Positions 1 to 9,440 of a stretch of DNA of 64,000 nt are shown one piece after another. Source of the DNA: Alloprevotella sp. oral taxon 473 str. F0040. GTDB lineage: Bacteria; Bacteroidota; Bacteroidia; Bacteroidales; Bacteroidaceae. How positions within the stretch are numbered: position 1 is the first letter of the stretch; each line of letters starts with the position of its first letter. The translations under genes were made by a program, and so were the position numbers. The notes beneath the pieces were generated by a model. That model did no database searches and was not told where the DNA came from. It was given only the letters and a program-made list of their open reading frames with translations. The stretch spans positions 369,875 through 433,874 of the forward strand of contig NZ_KB290714.1 in NCBI RefSeq assembly GCF_000318095.2, given 5' to 3'.

Positions 1-1557
<1,557 letters not shown>

Positions 1558-1568
1558 TTATAACGGAG

Positions 1569-1599
1569 CAAAGTTACAAAATAAATATGAGATGACCAA
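1569..1599 (-). promoter_or_regulatory. Bacteroidales-type promoter of gyrB
   Basis: On the minus strand the -7 box TAACTTTG occupies 1576-1569 and a -33 TTG lies at 1599-1597, separated by 20 bp. This fits the Bacteroidota consensus (TTTG, 19-21 bp, TAnnTTTG). The start codon follows after about 23 bases. Confidence 0.7.
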
Positions 1600-1733
1600 T
1601 TCTAACCTCGTGTTTCTCATGGCTATAAATAGACACGCGAGGATTATTGAATTGTGTTTCTGAATCCGTTTCTGTAAATCCAAGATATTAAATGAATACT
1701 TCTTAGATTTCTCCGAGAAAATCAAGAACTTCA

Positions 1734-1765
1734 TTTGGATATATCATTTCTGTTTGTTAAATTTG
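1734..1765 (+). promoter_or_regulatory. Bacteroidales-type promoter of the FimB/Mfa2-like lipoprotein gene
   Basis: TTTG at 1734-1737 and TAAATTTG at 1758-1765, spaced 20 bp, match the phylum's -33/-7 consensus. Transcription would start near 1772, leaving a leader of about 95 bases. This argues against the earlier in-frame TTG at 1735 as the start codon. Confidence 0.7.
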
Positions 1766-1866
1766 CCCTTAGACTATTGGGTGTTTGCCCAGATTTCTCC
1801 TGTGTATCTTTCTCCTTTTATCCAAGCATGGGAGGGAAAACCTTTCTTCCAGCCATAAATCTATAT

Positions 1867-3342
1867 ATGACTATGCATAAGTTTCATTTATCTCTTTCTT
1901 CGACTGCTGTTTCCAAATCTTTGGGAGCAGGTCTACTCTTATTCAGCACACTTGTCACAAGCTGTGGTACTATTGATTTACCAGAGGATCCTAGACCCAG
2001 TGGCAAACCTCATAAAGTTACGATTTACACTCGGGCGGTTACGCCTAATGCAGTGACACTCCCTATCGAAGTCGTGGCGTTTGCAGAAGGTGGACAATTT
2101 GTCTCGCATCAACGATTGACTAAGGCAGAAGACAAGCTCACCCTCTCGCTTCCAGAAGGTCGCTATCGTTTGGTGGCGTTCTCGGGAGTAGGCAATTATG
2201 TAGTGCCTACCGAAGGAGTCACTCCCAAAAGCACTATCAGTCAGAAAGTGCTGACTACATCATCATCCACCGCTACGCCTGGTTCAGCGGCTACTGCCTT
2301 GATGCGTGGAGAAGCTGAAATAGAAGTAGGAAAGAAGCGTAATATGGTGGACATCCTCCTCGGACACACCATGAGTGCGGTTGAATTTCATCTTTCTCAA
2401 ATACCACAAGATGTGGAGCAAGTGCGCGTACGCCTATCCTCGGTCTATGGCGAAATCAATTGGGATGGCCATTATGCCCAGTCTACCACAGCCACCTTGT
2501 TGGCGCATCGCACCGATGATGGAGTGTGGGCAACCGAGGTGGGCTATCTTTTTCCTACAGTCAATGAAACGACTGTTGCCACGATTTCCCTCGTCAATCA
2601 CGATGAAGAGCGAAGTTATGCCTATACGCTTCGTCAACCACTGACGGCTGGCACTCCTTATCGCTTTTATGGTGCGTTCAAAGCCGAAGCCAAACGCCTT
2701 GCTTTAGAGGGAAATCTTACCGCAGCCGAATGGCGACCCTGGGTAGAACAAAACTTCTCCTTTGGCAACGCCTCTTCAGGTAATGGCTCTGGCAATCCTT
2801 CTCCAGAACATCCCTCTCCTCTGCCTGATAATCCTGCACAACCCCCTCAGGGAGATACTCCTCCATCTGGAGACTTGAAAGGATTTCCCCAAGTAGGCAA
2901 GTTGTGGAAAGGAAAGTTTCTCGTTGCTTCCGTGCAGCGCATCACAGCCGATGAGGCCGATGTGATGTTGCTGGCCAAGGAACAATTGGAAGAAGCAGAA
3001 TCCGCCCATTCCACGCAAGGAAATGCAGATGATGCAACCCGATATGCGCTTAGTTATAAGGAGGAGGGCGAACAGAATTGGACAATTCCGACTAAAGAAG
3101 AAGCACAAATCTTAGCCAACAACTTCCATGGTGATCGACTCAAAGCAGTGAATGCCGTGCTCACTAGTGTGCGTGCCACAGAGATTTACGACGTAGTAGG
3201 CAAAAGCAAAATCCGCTATCTTTGCGATGAAGGGCGCACCTCCTTTATGTTTGCCGAGAATCCCCAATTTCGTAAAGGCACATCCAGTGGACACTCCTTT
3301 GTCGTTCGTCTGGTGAAGCACGTTCGGGTGAAGAAGCAGTAA
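1867..3342 (+). CDS. FimB/Mfa2-like surface lipoprotein, 491 aa
   Basis: Predicted lipoprotein. The start at ATG 1867 (or 1873) is chosen because it gives a signal peptide ending in the lipobox-like LVTSC, with the lipidated Cys near residue 37, and because the promoter lies upstream of it. The N-terminal half (conversion of amounts into beta-strands, EIEVGKKRNMVDILLGHTMSAVEFHLSQIP) resembles Mfa2/FimB fimbrial anchor and tip proteins of Bacteroidales. A Pro/Ser-rich linker at about residues 300-335 (NPSPEHPSPLPDNPAQPP) leads to a second domain with WTIPTKEEA, YLCDEGRTSF and a closing FVVRLVKHV, which recalls the C-type-lectin-like FISUMP domain of such proteins. The gene stands alone with its own promoter and terminator, and no fimbrillin gene is adjacent. 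Lipoprotein status is well supported; the fimbrial assignment is inference. Confidence 0.6.
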   Translation: MTMHKFHLSLSSTAVSKSLGAGLLLFSTLVTSCGTIDLPEDPRPSGKPHKVTIYTRAVTPNAVTLPIEVVAFAEGGQFVSHQRLTKAEDKLTLSLPEGRYRLVAFSGVGNYVVPTEGVTPKSTISQKVLTTSSSTATPGSAATALMRGEAEIEVGKKRNMVDILLGHTMSAVEFHLSQIPQDVEQVRVRLSSVYGEINWDGHYAQSTTATLLAHRTDDGVWATEVGYLFPTVNETTVATISLVNHDEERSYAYTLRQPLTAGTPYRFYGAFKAEAKRLALEGNLTAAEWRPWVEQNFSFGNASSGNGSGNPSPEHPSPLPDNPAQPPQGDTPPSGDLKGFPQVGKLWKGKFLVASVQRITADEADVMLLAKEQLEEAESAHSTQGNADDATRYALSYKEEGEQNWTIPTKEEAQILANNFHGDRLKAVNAVLTSVRATEIYDVVGKSKIRYLCDEGRTSFMFAENPQFRKGTSSGHSFVVRLVKHVRVKKQ

Positions 3343-3362
3343 GACAAGTGCTGTAGTGATAT

Positions 3363-3409
3363 AATAATCCAGGTGAAACTCAATATCGTTGAGTTTCACC
3401 TGGATTATT
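3363..3409. terminator. Bidirectional terminator hairpin between lipoprotein and S41 protease genes
   Basis: A perfect 21-bp stem (3363-3383 with 3389-3409, core CCAGGTGAAACTC) encloses a 5-base loop, with T-rich sequence on the plus-strand exit and A/T-rich sequence on the other side. It lies between convergent genes and can serve both. Confidence 0.85.
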
Positions 3410-3430
3410 TTTCTGATCTCTGTCAGCTTT

Positions 3431-4474
3431 CTATTTCTTTCTGAGTAATGCCCTTGCACGTTCTAAGATAGTATCCACTCCGCGTTGATAGTCTTTGCGC
3501 GTGATACTTACCCGTATGTCTGGTTCGATGCCAAACTCCGTGTGTTCCATCTTTGTGTTGTAGATGGGACTTGCCGAAAAGCGGATGCTCCAACCGCCAG
3601 GAAGTTCAGAGGAGAAAGGAAGTCCCGAACCGCCTCCTGTGTGGTCGCCCATAAAGGTCACGTTGGGTAAGGCCTTCATATACATCACAAAGGCATTCGC
3701 TGCACTATACGTGCGACGATTCGCCAACACCACAATCGGTTTTTGCCACCGGAGACCTTTCCCTGGTTTCAGAATGATGGGTTGAGGCTGAGAGAAATCG
3801 GAGTGACCAGGCCCTGTTTTGTGTGAGATGTATCCCACGGTCACCGTTTCATTGGTGAACACCGAAGCCAAAGTCTGTGCAGCGGTGAGCAAGCCCCCGC
3901 TATTGCTGCGTACATCCACGATCAAGCCATCGCAAGTGGCGAGGTAGCGCATAATCTCGTGGAGATTTCCAGCTCCTATTTCGTTGTTGAATGAGGCGCA
4001 ACGCACATATCCCACATTGTCGTTAAAGACTTTATATTGCAGTCCAGAGGCGAGTCGATATTCTTCTGCAGTGCCGAGAGCACGACGGAGCAAACTATCA
4101 CTGAAATTCACTGGATAAGCCTCATACCATCGAGTGTAGCGCGCCGTGTTTTGGGGTGACCAGAGATTGACATGTCCGTCACGCAACTCGTTACACATCT
4201 TGCCCAGCACCTGAAACAATGCTTGTGGTGACATCGAATCCGACACCTGCGCTGCATAGCGTTGGTGCACTTCGTTCCAGTCCAAACCATATTCTTGCTT
4301 CTTATAATCAAAGAAGCAATAGTGGCGGTCGAAGATGCGCCACAATGCCTCAAAGTCATCTCGAGGAGCGGTGGTGAAACCTTCAGAGGTGACGCAAGAA
4401 GCGCTCATGAGCAGTGTGAAGCCACAGCAAAGATAGGCGACTATTCGCTGGATACGTGCAGAGAGTAGAGTCAT
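3431..4474 (-). CDS. S41-family peptidase, lipoprotein
   Basis: C-terminal-processing (tricorn-core type) serine protease of the cell envelope, 347 aa from the chosen start. The N-terminal signal ends at LLMSASC, so Cys27 is probably lipidated. Visible family features are the N-terminal helical cap (DFEALWRIFDRHY), LRDGHVNL, VDVRSNSGG and the catalytic serine in RTYSAANAF (Ser257). No clear PDZ domain is seen, as in the short Bacteroidales S41 lipoproteins. The ATG at 4474-4472 overlaps the TGA of the upstream DUF3316 gene (ATGA), so translation is probably coupled; a longer in-frame start at 4528 would push the signal peptide inward and is less likely. It is the last gene of a four-gene envelope operon. 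Confidence 0.9.
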   Translation of the reverse strand: MTLLSARIQRIVAYLCCGFTLLMSASCVTSEGFTTAPRDDFEALWRIFDRHYCFFDYKKQEYGLDWNEVHQRYAAQVSDSMSPQALFQVLGKMCNELRDGHVNLWSPQNTARYTRWYEAYPVNFSDSLLRRALGTAEEYRLASGLQYKVFNDNVGYVRCASFNNEIGAGNLHEIMRYLATCDGLIVDVRSNSGGLLTAAQTLASVFTNETVTVGYISHKTGPGHSDFSQPQPIILKPGKGLRWQKPIVVLANRRTYSAANAFVMYMKALPNVTFMGDHTGGGSGLPFSSELPGGWSIRFSASPIYNTKMEHTEFGIEPDIRVSITRKDYQRGVDTILERARALLRKK

Positions 4475-5349
4475 CGTTTCAGAAATTGCAGCGTTTTTGT
4501 GTAACCAATGAGGAAGGTGTGGTGCCAAGCATGGCGATCGAGGTGATGCACTGTGCTTTGTCGGATGTCGGCTTTGTATCCCAAAGTCAGACTACTTGTT
4601 CCGAAAGGTATGGAGATTGTCGAAAGCAATCGCACTGAGGGAGCATTGAAAGGATGTGAAAATACGATATTCCTATTGGCATGACCTAAGATGAAAATCT
4701 CGTAGTACGACTGTCCATAATTAGGCGTGAAGAATGTCCCCATCACAGGAATGTCGCATTGAGTGCGCCATGTCCAGCGTTTCTTCCACAAGGCAAATTG
4801 TCGAGCGGCTACTGCCGAAACTGCCAAATCAAGAGCCATGCGCAATTGTCCTGGGTTGTTGCCATTGCGCGTGTTGTACGTACCGCCCAAATGTGCTCCC
4901 AGCAAACCACCGAGAGCAACATTCCACTTCGGTTGCGCCATCAGGTGGTAGTGTTGACCGTAGTTAAATTGCAGTTCTCCGTCCCAAGTGGTTGCATTCC
5001 CCACAGGATTGTGGAGTTGTGAAGCATTGAGGTCAAAATAGGTTATTTGGCTCCAGCGGCCTTGCCCACGTTGCATCGTTCTTTCGCCAATTCGGGTAAA
5101 TCCCAGCGTACTACCTGCGTAGTCTAATGGCGAAAGATAACTGTCATAGACGTGATTCTTACCCATTCCTAAGAGATAGGTGCGCTCTACCACCCCCGAA
5201 AGCGGCAGGTGTTCGAGAGAGGTTGCAACTTGTGGTGTGGTTGCAGCTGGAGAAGCGGTGTTCGCCTCTGGTATGTTGGGTAAATCCTTATTTTCTGCTG
5301 CTAGCCACAGCGGAAGGCAAGCCCAAAAGGCGAGGAGTAGAAGGCGCAT
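4471..5349 (-). CDS. DUF3316-like exported protein
   Basis: 292-residue protein from the start that gives a signal peptide (MRLLLLAFWACLPLWLA). The motif YDSYLSPLDYAGSTLGF followed by amphipathic strands fits the Bacteroidales DUF3316 group, which are probable outer-membrane or periplasmic beta-rich proteins of unknown role. The 5' end overlaps the GHL10 gene by 62 bases (from 5288); an even longer start at 5391 is open but places residues before the signal peptide. The 3' end overlaps the S41 start by 4 bases. These overlaps suggest coordinated synthesis. The function is not known to me. Confidence 0.75.
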   Translation of the reverse strand: MRLLLLAFWACLPLWLAAENKDLPNIPEANTASPAATTPQVATSLEHLPLSGVVERTYLLGMGKNHVYDSYLSPLDYAGSTLGFTRIGERTMQRGQGRWSQITYFDLNASQLHNPVGNATTWDGELQFNYGQHYHLMAQPKWNVALGGLLGAHLGGTYNTRNGNNPGQLRMALDLAVSAVAARQFALWKKRWTWRTQCDIPVMGTFFTPNYGQSYYEIFILGHANRNIVFSHPFNAPSVRLLSTISIPFGTSSLTLGYKADIRQSTVHHLDRHAWHHTFLIGYTKTLQFLKR

Positions 5350-6802
5350 GGGGTTGATATTTAGGGAGAGGAGATTCGTTGCCATAGGCATCCATTGCTA
5401 CGACAGCATAAGTGTCGTGCAGCAGGCTAGGCAATGCCGGGGTGTAGTCAAAATGGGTGCCGCGGAGATGGTGTGCCAGGAGTTGAGCCCCTTGTTCGGT
5501 GAGTCGATAGAGGTTGTAGACCACAGGTGTATTGTCTCCCACGGGCTGCCATGAGAAGCGTAAAGTTTGTCCCACAATTTGAGATTGCCACTTCGGACTC
5601 GCAGGAGCTATGCTGTCGAGCCACGTCATGGCAGGTGACAAGGCAGGTTGTCGATAAGCATCGGTCACAAAGTCCAGCAAGCCTTTGACATTATTGAGTA
5701 GAAAACGACTGCGGAAGTAAGCCTGACCGCTCATACCCAGTTGTCGGGTGAAGTTGATTTGGCGCATCACGCGCATCACGTCCCAGTCTTTCTCACGAGG
5801 ATCTAAAAAATAGATGCCGAGTCCTGGAATTACAGGGCGACCGCTCGATTGTTCGTGCCAGTTCACCGCAAAAGGGTAGAAATGTTTCCCATCGAAATAC
5901 ATCATTGGGAAGAGCATGTCCATCCAGCCCTCGCGGAGCCATGCTTGCGCATCTTGGTTTACCGCATCGCGTGCGTTCCATCCATAGGAAAAGTGGAGGG
6001 GAAGATCAGCATATTTCCCAATGGGAGAGCAAGATATCTTCACCCAAGGGCGCACACTGCGCACAGCTTCGGCCACCTTGCGCACCGTCCTCGTCACATT
6101 GTCGCGCCGCCATTGCGCTTTCGGTTGACCGTGTCCGTAGTGCGCATAGGTTTTGTTGTCGTTAAAAGGAATTTCCTTTTCGGGATAGCGGATATAATCT
6201 AAATGGATCCCGTCCACCTCATAGTTTTCCACAATCTCCTTTGCCATTGCTGCGATATGTTCTGCCGTGCCTGGTCGCCCTGGGTCCATCATCCATTTGT
6301 CGCCAGCGCGCACGCAGAGGTCGGGACGTCGCGCAGGGAGCGACTGTTTGCCTAGTTGTTTCGCCAAAGCTACCGAACAGATGGGATAAGCCACCAAATA
6401 GGCGTGCAATTCCATGCCACGGCGGTGCGCTTCTTCCACGGCAAAAGCCAAAACATCGTAGGGCGGAGCCACACCAGGTGTGCCCGAAAATGCTCCATCC
6501 CAAGGTTCGTAGCGCGAAGGGTAAGCCGTTGTAGAGCGCAGACGTGTTTGGAAGAGAATCGTGTTGATGCCAGCACGTTGCAACTGATCAAAGGTCTGGC
6601 ACAAGAGTTGCTTTTGCAGTTCTGCTTTGTAAGCCGTTTGAGCATATTGATGTCCGGGCCAGTCCATCCCACCGAGGGTGCAAAACCATACAGCGCGCAC
6701 TTCGCGCTGAGGAGAGGGAACGATGTAACTCTGCGCAGCAATCGGGAGTAGACAGCTGAACGTAAGCAACATCGGGAGGATAAGTCGAGAGAATACTCGC
6801 AT
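5288..6802 (-). CDS. GHL10-type (DUF187) family glycosidase, exported
   Basis: 504-residue secreted protein of the glycosyl-hydrolase-like family 10 (UPF0748/YngK type), thought to act on cell-wall or polysaccharide glycans. A signal peptide (MRVFSRLILPMLLTFSCLLPIAAQ) is followed by the family opening REVRAVWFCTLGGMDWP, the barrel strands INTILFQTRLRS and DGIHLDYIRYPEKEIPF, and SYGWNARDAVNQDAQAWL. After about residue 410 a fibronectin-III-like segment follows (FSWQPVGDNTPVVYNLYRL). It starts 24 bases after the TPR gene and overlaps the DUF3316 gene. The family's exact substrate is not established. Confidence 0.9.
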   Translation of the reverse strand: MRVFSRLILPMLLTFSCLLPIAAQSYIVPSPQREVRAVWFCTLGGMDWPGHQYAQTAYKAELQKQLLCQTFDQLQRAGINTILFQTRLRSTTAYPSRYEPWDGAFSGTPGVAPPYDVLAFAVEEAHRRGMELHAYLVAYPICSVALAKQLGKQSLPARRPDLCVRAGDKWMMDPGRPGTAEHIAAMAKEIVENYEVDGIHLDYIRYPEKEIPFNDNKTYAHYGHGQPKAQWRRDNVTRTVRKVAEAVRSVRPWVKISCSPIGKYADLPLHFSYGWNARDAVNQDAQAWLREGWMDMLFPMMYFDGKHFYPFAVNWHEQSSGRPVIPGLGIYFLDPREKDWDVMRVMRQINFTRQLGMSGQAYFRSRFLLNNVKGLLDFVTDAYRQPALSPAMTWLDSIAPASPKWQSQIVGQTLRFSWQPVGDNTPVVYNLYRLTEQGAQLLAHHLRGTHFDYTPALPSLLHDTYAVVAMDAYGNESPLPKYQPHAPSTPRLLGLPSAVASSRK

Positions 6803-6826
6803 GTAGTAATATAGGTTCTTGTCGTG

Positions 6827-7864
6827 TTATTTGAGTTTCTGCAACTGAGCTGGCAACTCCTTATGGGGATAACCAGCGTGCAGCAACTTCTTCACCGCTT
6901 CTTTGGCTTTGGCTTTCATGCCCAATGCCAACAGCAGCTCTGCGTGCGCCACTTGGTAAGATAGTTTTTGAGGGTTCTCCTTCATCAAAGTGTCCCAGTC
7001 TGCCAATGCAGCCTCTTCATTCCCCATTTCGTGGTGGAGTTTAGCGCGTGCTTCTAGCAGTTCTTCGTAATTTTCATATTTTAGCACAGCGTTGAGATAG
7101 AGCAAGGCTTCGTCGTCACGCTTCAGTGCGTGCAAAGCTTGTGTCAAGGGGAGTAGAGCTTCGCTGGCATTAGCTTCCATCTTCAGTGTATGCTTGTAAG
7201 CAGCGATGGCCGCTTCGTAATCTTTGAGTGCGAGGTGGCAATCTCCCAAGAGGGTATAAGCATCCATCTCTTCGTGGGGCGACAGTTCTGGGTTGTTCTG
7301 CAAGAATGCCTTTAGGCTGTCTGCCGTTGCTGGGTATTTTCCCAAACGATAGAGCGTGTTGCACTGCCAAATGTAAGTTTCGTTGATGAGCGATTGCAAA
7401 TTACTTTTGGGAGCAGCCTCAAGAGTGGTCGTGACATTGCCTTTCTGTGCCAACTGCTGCATAAATTCAGTACGCACCTCACGCAGCGCGCGGTCGGCAT
7501 CGCGCCATTGTTCACGCCAATAGTAAATCTTGGCAAGGTTCAAGCGCAACACTGCATTGGTTTCAGCCTTCGGCAGCAAGCGGAGCGCACGTTCAAGTTC
7601 GTGCTGTGCTTGTGGCAAAGAGTCGTGGCGCAACAAGAAGAAAGCCTTCGCCACGGCTTCATTGTAGGCTATGGAGTCTTGTGTAGCCAGCACGCGATCG
7701 CGCGCCATGATGCGCTGTTTGCTCATCGGGTTCTCGTTGGGAGCTGCGTTAGATACCCGTCCGGTGTGCATATCAATTGCCGTTTGTGCCTTGGCAACGG
7801 TGGAGAATCCGCAGCTGAGTCCGAGCAAAAGAAGGACAATAAGCGAAAGTCTGATTTTACACAT
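6827..7864 (-). CDS. TPR-repeat exported protein, 345 aa
   Basis: Signal peptide (MCKIRLSLIVLLLLGLSCGFSTVAKAQ) followed by at least four tetratricopeptide units from about residue 75, for example AVLRLNLAKIYYWREQWRDADRAL and AYTLLGDCHLALKDYEAAIAAY. It is a periplasmic scaffold-type protein; its partner is unknown. It is the first gene of the operon with the GHL10, DUF3316 and S41 genes, so it may help an envelope remodelling process. No clear TAnnTTTG box was found directly upstream. Confidence 0.85.
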   Translation of the reverse strand: MCKIRLSLIVLLLLGLSCGFSTVAKAQTAIDMHTGRVSNAAPNENPMSKQRIMARDRVLATQDSIAYNEAVAKAFFLLRHDSLPQAQHELERALRLLPKAETNAVLRLNLAKIYYWREQWRDADRALREVRTEFMQQLAQKGNVTTTLEAAPKSNLQSLINETYIWQCNTLYRLGKYPATADSLKAFLQNNPELSPHEEMDAYTLLGDCHLALKDYEAAIAAYKHTLKMEANASEALLPLTQALHALKRDDEALLYLNAVLKYENYEELLEARAKLHHEMGNEEAALADWDTLMKENPQKLSYQVAHAELLLALGMKAKAKEAVKKLLHAGYPHKELPAQLQKLK

Positions 7865-7931
7865 GATATATAGGATGTTAGGGATAAAAATGGAATTCTC
7901 ACCTATCCTAAATTAGTAATGATGAGGGAGA

Positions 7932-8432
7932 TTATTCCTCCTTGAGGAAATCCTTAAGCACTTCGTCGATAGTCGAAAAGATCAAATCCGCTTCAAATCC
8001 TCGTGAAGCAGCGTGTCGCACGAGCTTTTGCGAAGCAGCAAACACCGCTTGTTTGTCGGAAGCATCGAAGCGAAGAGAGCGCAGTTTGCTCGCAATCACC
8101 GCACGGAGTGCCTCGCGATAGGCATCGGCTTCGATCATTTCAGAGAAAGCCTCGGTGATGTCACATTGTGGGATGCGTTTCAGCCGCAAGGCTTGTTGCA
8201 TCTTGAGCCGTCCCCATCGGTCGTAGGCTAGTTTGTCGTGCACAAAAGCGCGCGCATAGCGTGCCGACTCTATGTATTTCTCATCCTCTAGGGCATCAAG
8301 CACCAGTTCGCGGTCAGTAGCAGAGAGAGGCGTCTCACGGAGCTTCTGTTCGATGTCAAAGCGACAACATTCTCGCCGTGCGCATCGGTCGGTAGCCCAC
8401 GACCAAGCCGTGTCTTTGTCGGTAATCTTCAT
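7932..8432 (-). CDS. recX: RecX-family regulator
   Basis: 166-residue RecX-like protein, a modulator of RecA filament extension. The start is the ATG at 8432-8430 (MKITDKDTAWSWATDRCARRE). The upstream in-frame extension to 8690 is Arg/His/Pro-rich noise that overlaps the glycosyltransferase gene and was not used. Typical features are the N-terminal three-helix module (CRFDIEQKLRETPL), EKYIESARYARAFVHDKL, and WGRLKMQQALRLKRIP. recA is not nearby. The gene follows the GT2 gene by 44 bases and may be cotranscribed with it. Confidence 0.85.
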   Translation of the reverse strand: MKITDKDTAWSWATDRCARRECCRFDIEQKLRETPLSATDRELVLDALEDEKYIESARYARAFVHDKLAYDRWGRLKMQQALRLKRIPQCDITEAFSEMIEADAYREALRAVIASKLRSLRFDASDKQAVFAASQKLVRHAASRGFEADLIFSTIDEVLKDFLKEE

Positions 8433-8476
8433 GCTGAGATAGGAGAGGGTGGAAGAAAATAGGGAAAGAGGGAGGT

Positions 8477-9271
8477 TTATCGTTTGAGTAGGGCGCGCAC
8501 CACAAACCAGACATGTTGCGCTATTGTCTTGGAGGTACCGAAATAGCGTTTCATGATATGGAAACGCTCTTTGAGTGAGGCACGGTGGTTGCGTGTGGTC
8601 ATCCCTTCTGCCAAATAGTCTGCCACGACGAGGTGCGTGTTGTGGAGGGGAAGTGCCAAGGCTTCGGCGCGCTGCATGATGCGAAGGCACCAGTCGTAGT
8701 CAGCCGAAAAACGATAAGACAAATCGTAGTTGATCTCACGTCCTAGGTCGGTGCGTACGAAGAAGGCTTGGTGACATACGAGCATCCCTTGTCGGAAATC
8801 CTGCCATCGCAACTGCTCGGGAGGAGAAAGACGGCGATGACGAAGGAATCTGCCTGCATCGTCCACCAAGTCGGTGTCGCCATAAAGCACAGCAGGAAGC
8901 TGGCTGTCTGGATATTGTGCGGATTGGATGCTCCGTGCGATGTCGCTGAGTGTAGTGGGGGAGTGGAAACAATCGCCTGCATTGAGAAACAGCACGTAAT
9001 CTCCCGTTGCCAAGCGCAAAGCTTTGTTCATCGCATCATAAAGCCCTTTGTCGGGTTCGGACACCACCACCAATTTATGGGAAGTCGGCATCTCCTCTTG
9101 TTGCTTTTCCCAAAGGTGCAGGTGATTGAGGGTCGCATCTTTTGACGCGCCATCGATGATGAGATGCTCCACAAAGGGATATTCTTGTGCGCCCACAGAA
9201 TGCAGGGTGCGCTCTATGGTGTCGGCTGCGTTGTAGCAAACCGTGGCAATGGTGAAGGAGATATTAGACAT
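8477..9271 (-). CDS. Glycosyltransferase family 2
   Basis: 264-residue GT-A glycosyltransferase of the WcaA/EpsE type, which transfers sugars from nucleotide donors to surface glycans. Motifs: TIATVCYNAADTIERTL at the N-terminus, HLIIDGASKD, SEPDKGLYDAMNKAL, and the metal-binding region LFLNAGD, then SADYDWCLRI near residue 210. There is no signal peptide or membrane helix apart from a weak C-terminal amphipathic segment. It lies downstream of a second glycosyltransferase gene with 169 bases of repeat-rich DNA between. The acceptor cannot be predicted. Confidence 0.9.
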   Translation of the reverse strand: MSNISFTIATVCYNAADTIERTLHSVGAQEYPFVEHLIIDGASKDATLNHLHLWEKQQEEMPTSHKLVVVSEPDKGLYDAMNKALRLATGDYVLFLNAGDCFHSPTTLSDIARSIQSAQYPDSQLPAVLYGDTDLVDDAGRFLRHRRLSPPEQLRWQDFRQGMLVCHQAFFVRTDLGREINYDLSYRFSADYDWCLRIMQRAEALALPLHNTHLVVADYLAEGMTTRNHRASLKERFHIMKRYFGTSKTIAQHVWFVVRALLKR

Positions 9272-9287
9272 TAGACGTTAGAGAGTA

Positions 9288-9366
9288 GACGTTAGAGGGT
9301 CGCGGACCCTTTTTGCTCGCCACGACAAGCATGGCTCGGGGTATTTAGACAAGTTAGACGTTAGAC
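9288..9366. repeat. Left copy of a 79-bp inverted repeat flanking the GT4 gene
   Basis: Matches the reverse complement of 10972-11050 at 73 of 79 positions. The core GCCACGACAAGCATGGCTCG is identical in both. The repeat is bordered by extra copies of the short motif TTAGACGTTAGA. Confidence 0.9.
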
Positions 9367-9440
9367 TTTAGAGGGTAGACGTTAGTGCCTGTATGCCTGC
9401 CCTTGGGATTGGCTGTGCTGTGAGGGAGGTTGGGTAAATC

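Noticed and set aside
1735-1866. Earlier TTG start of the FimB-like lipoprotein
   Set aside because: The promoter boxes lie within this stretch, and the signal peptide begins only at 1867.
8433-8690. N-terminal extension of RecX
   Set aside because: Overlaps the GT2 gene, no similarity to RecX; the normal RecX start is at 8432.
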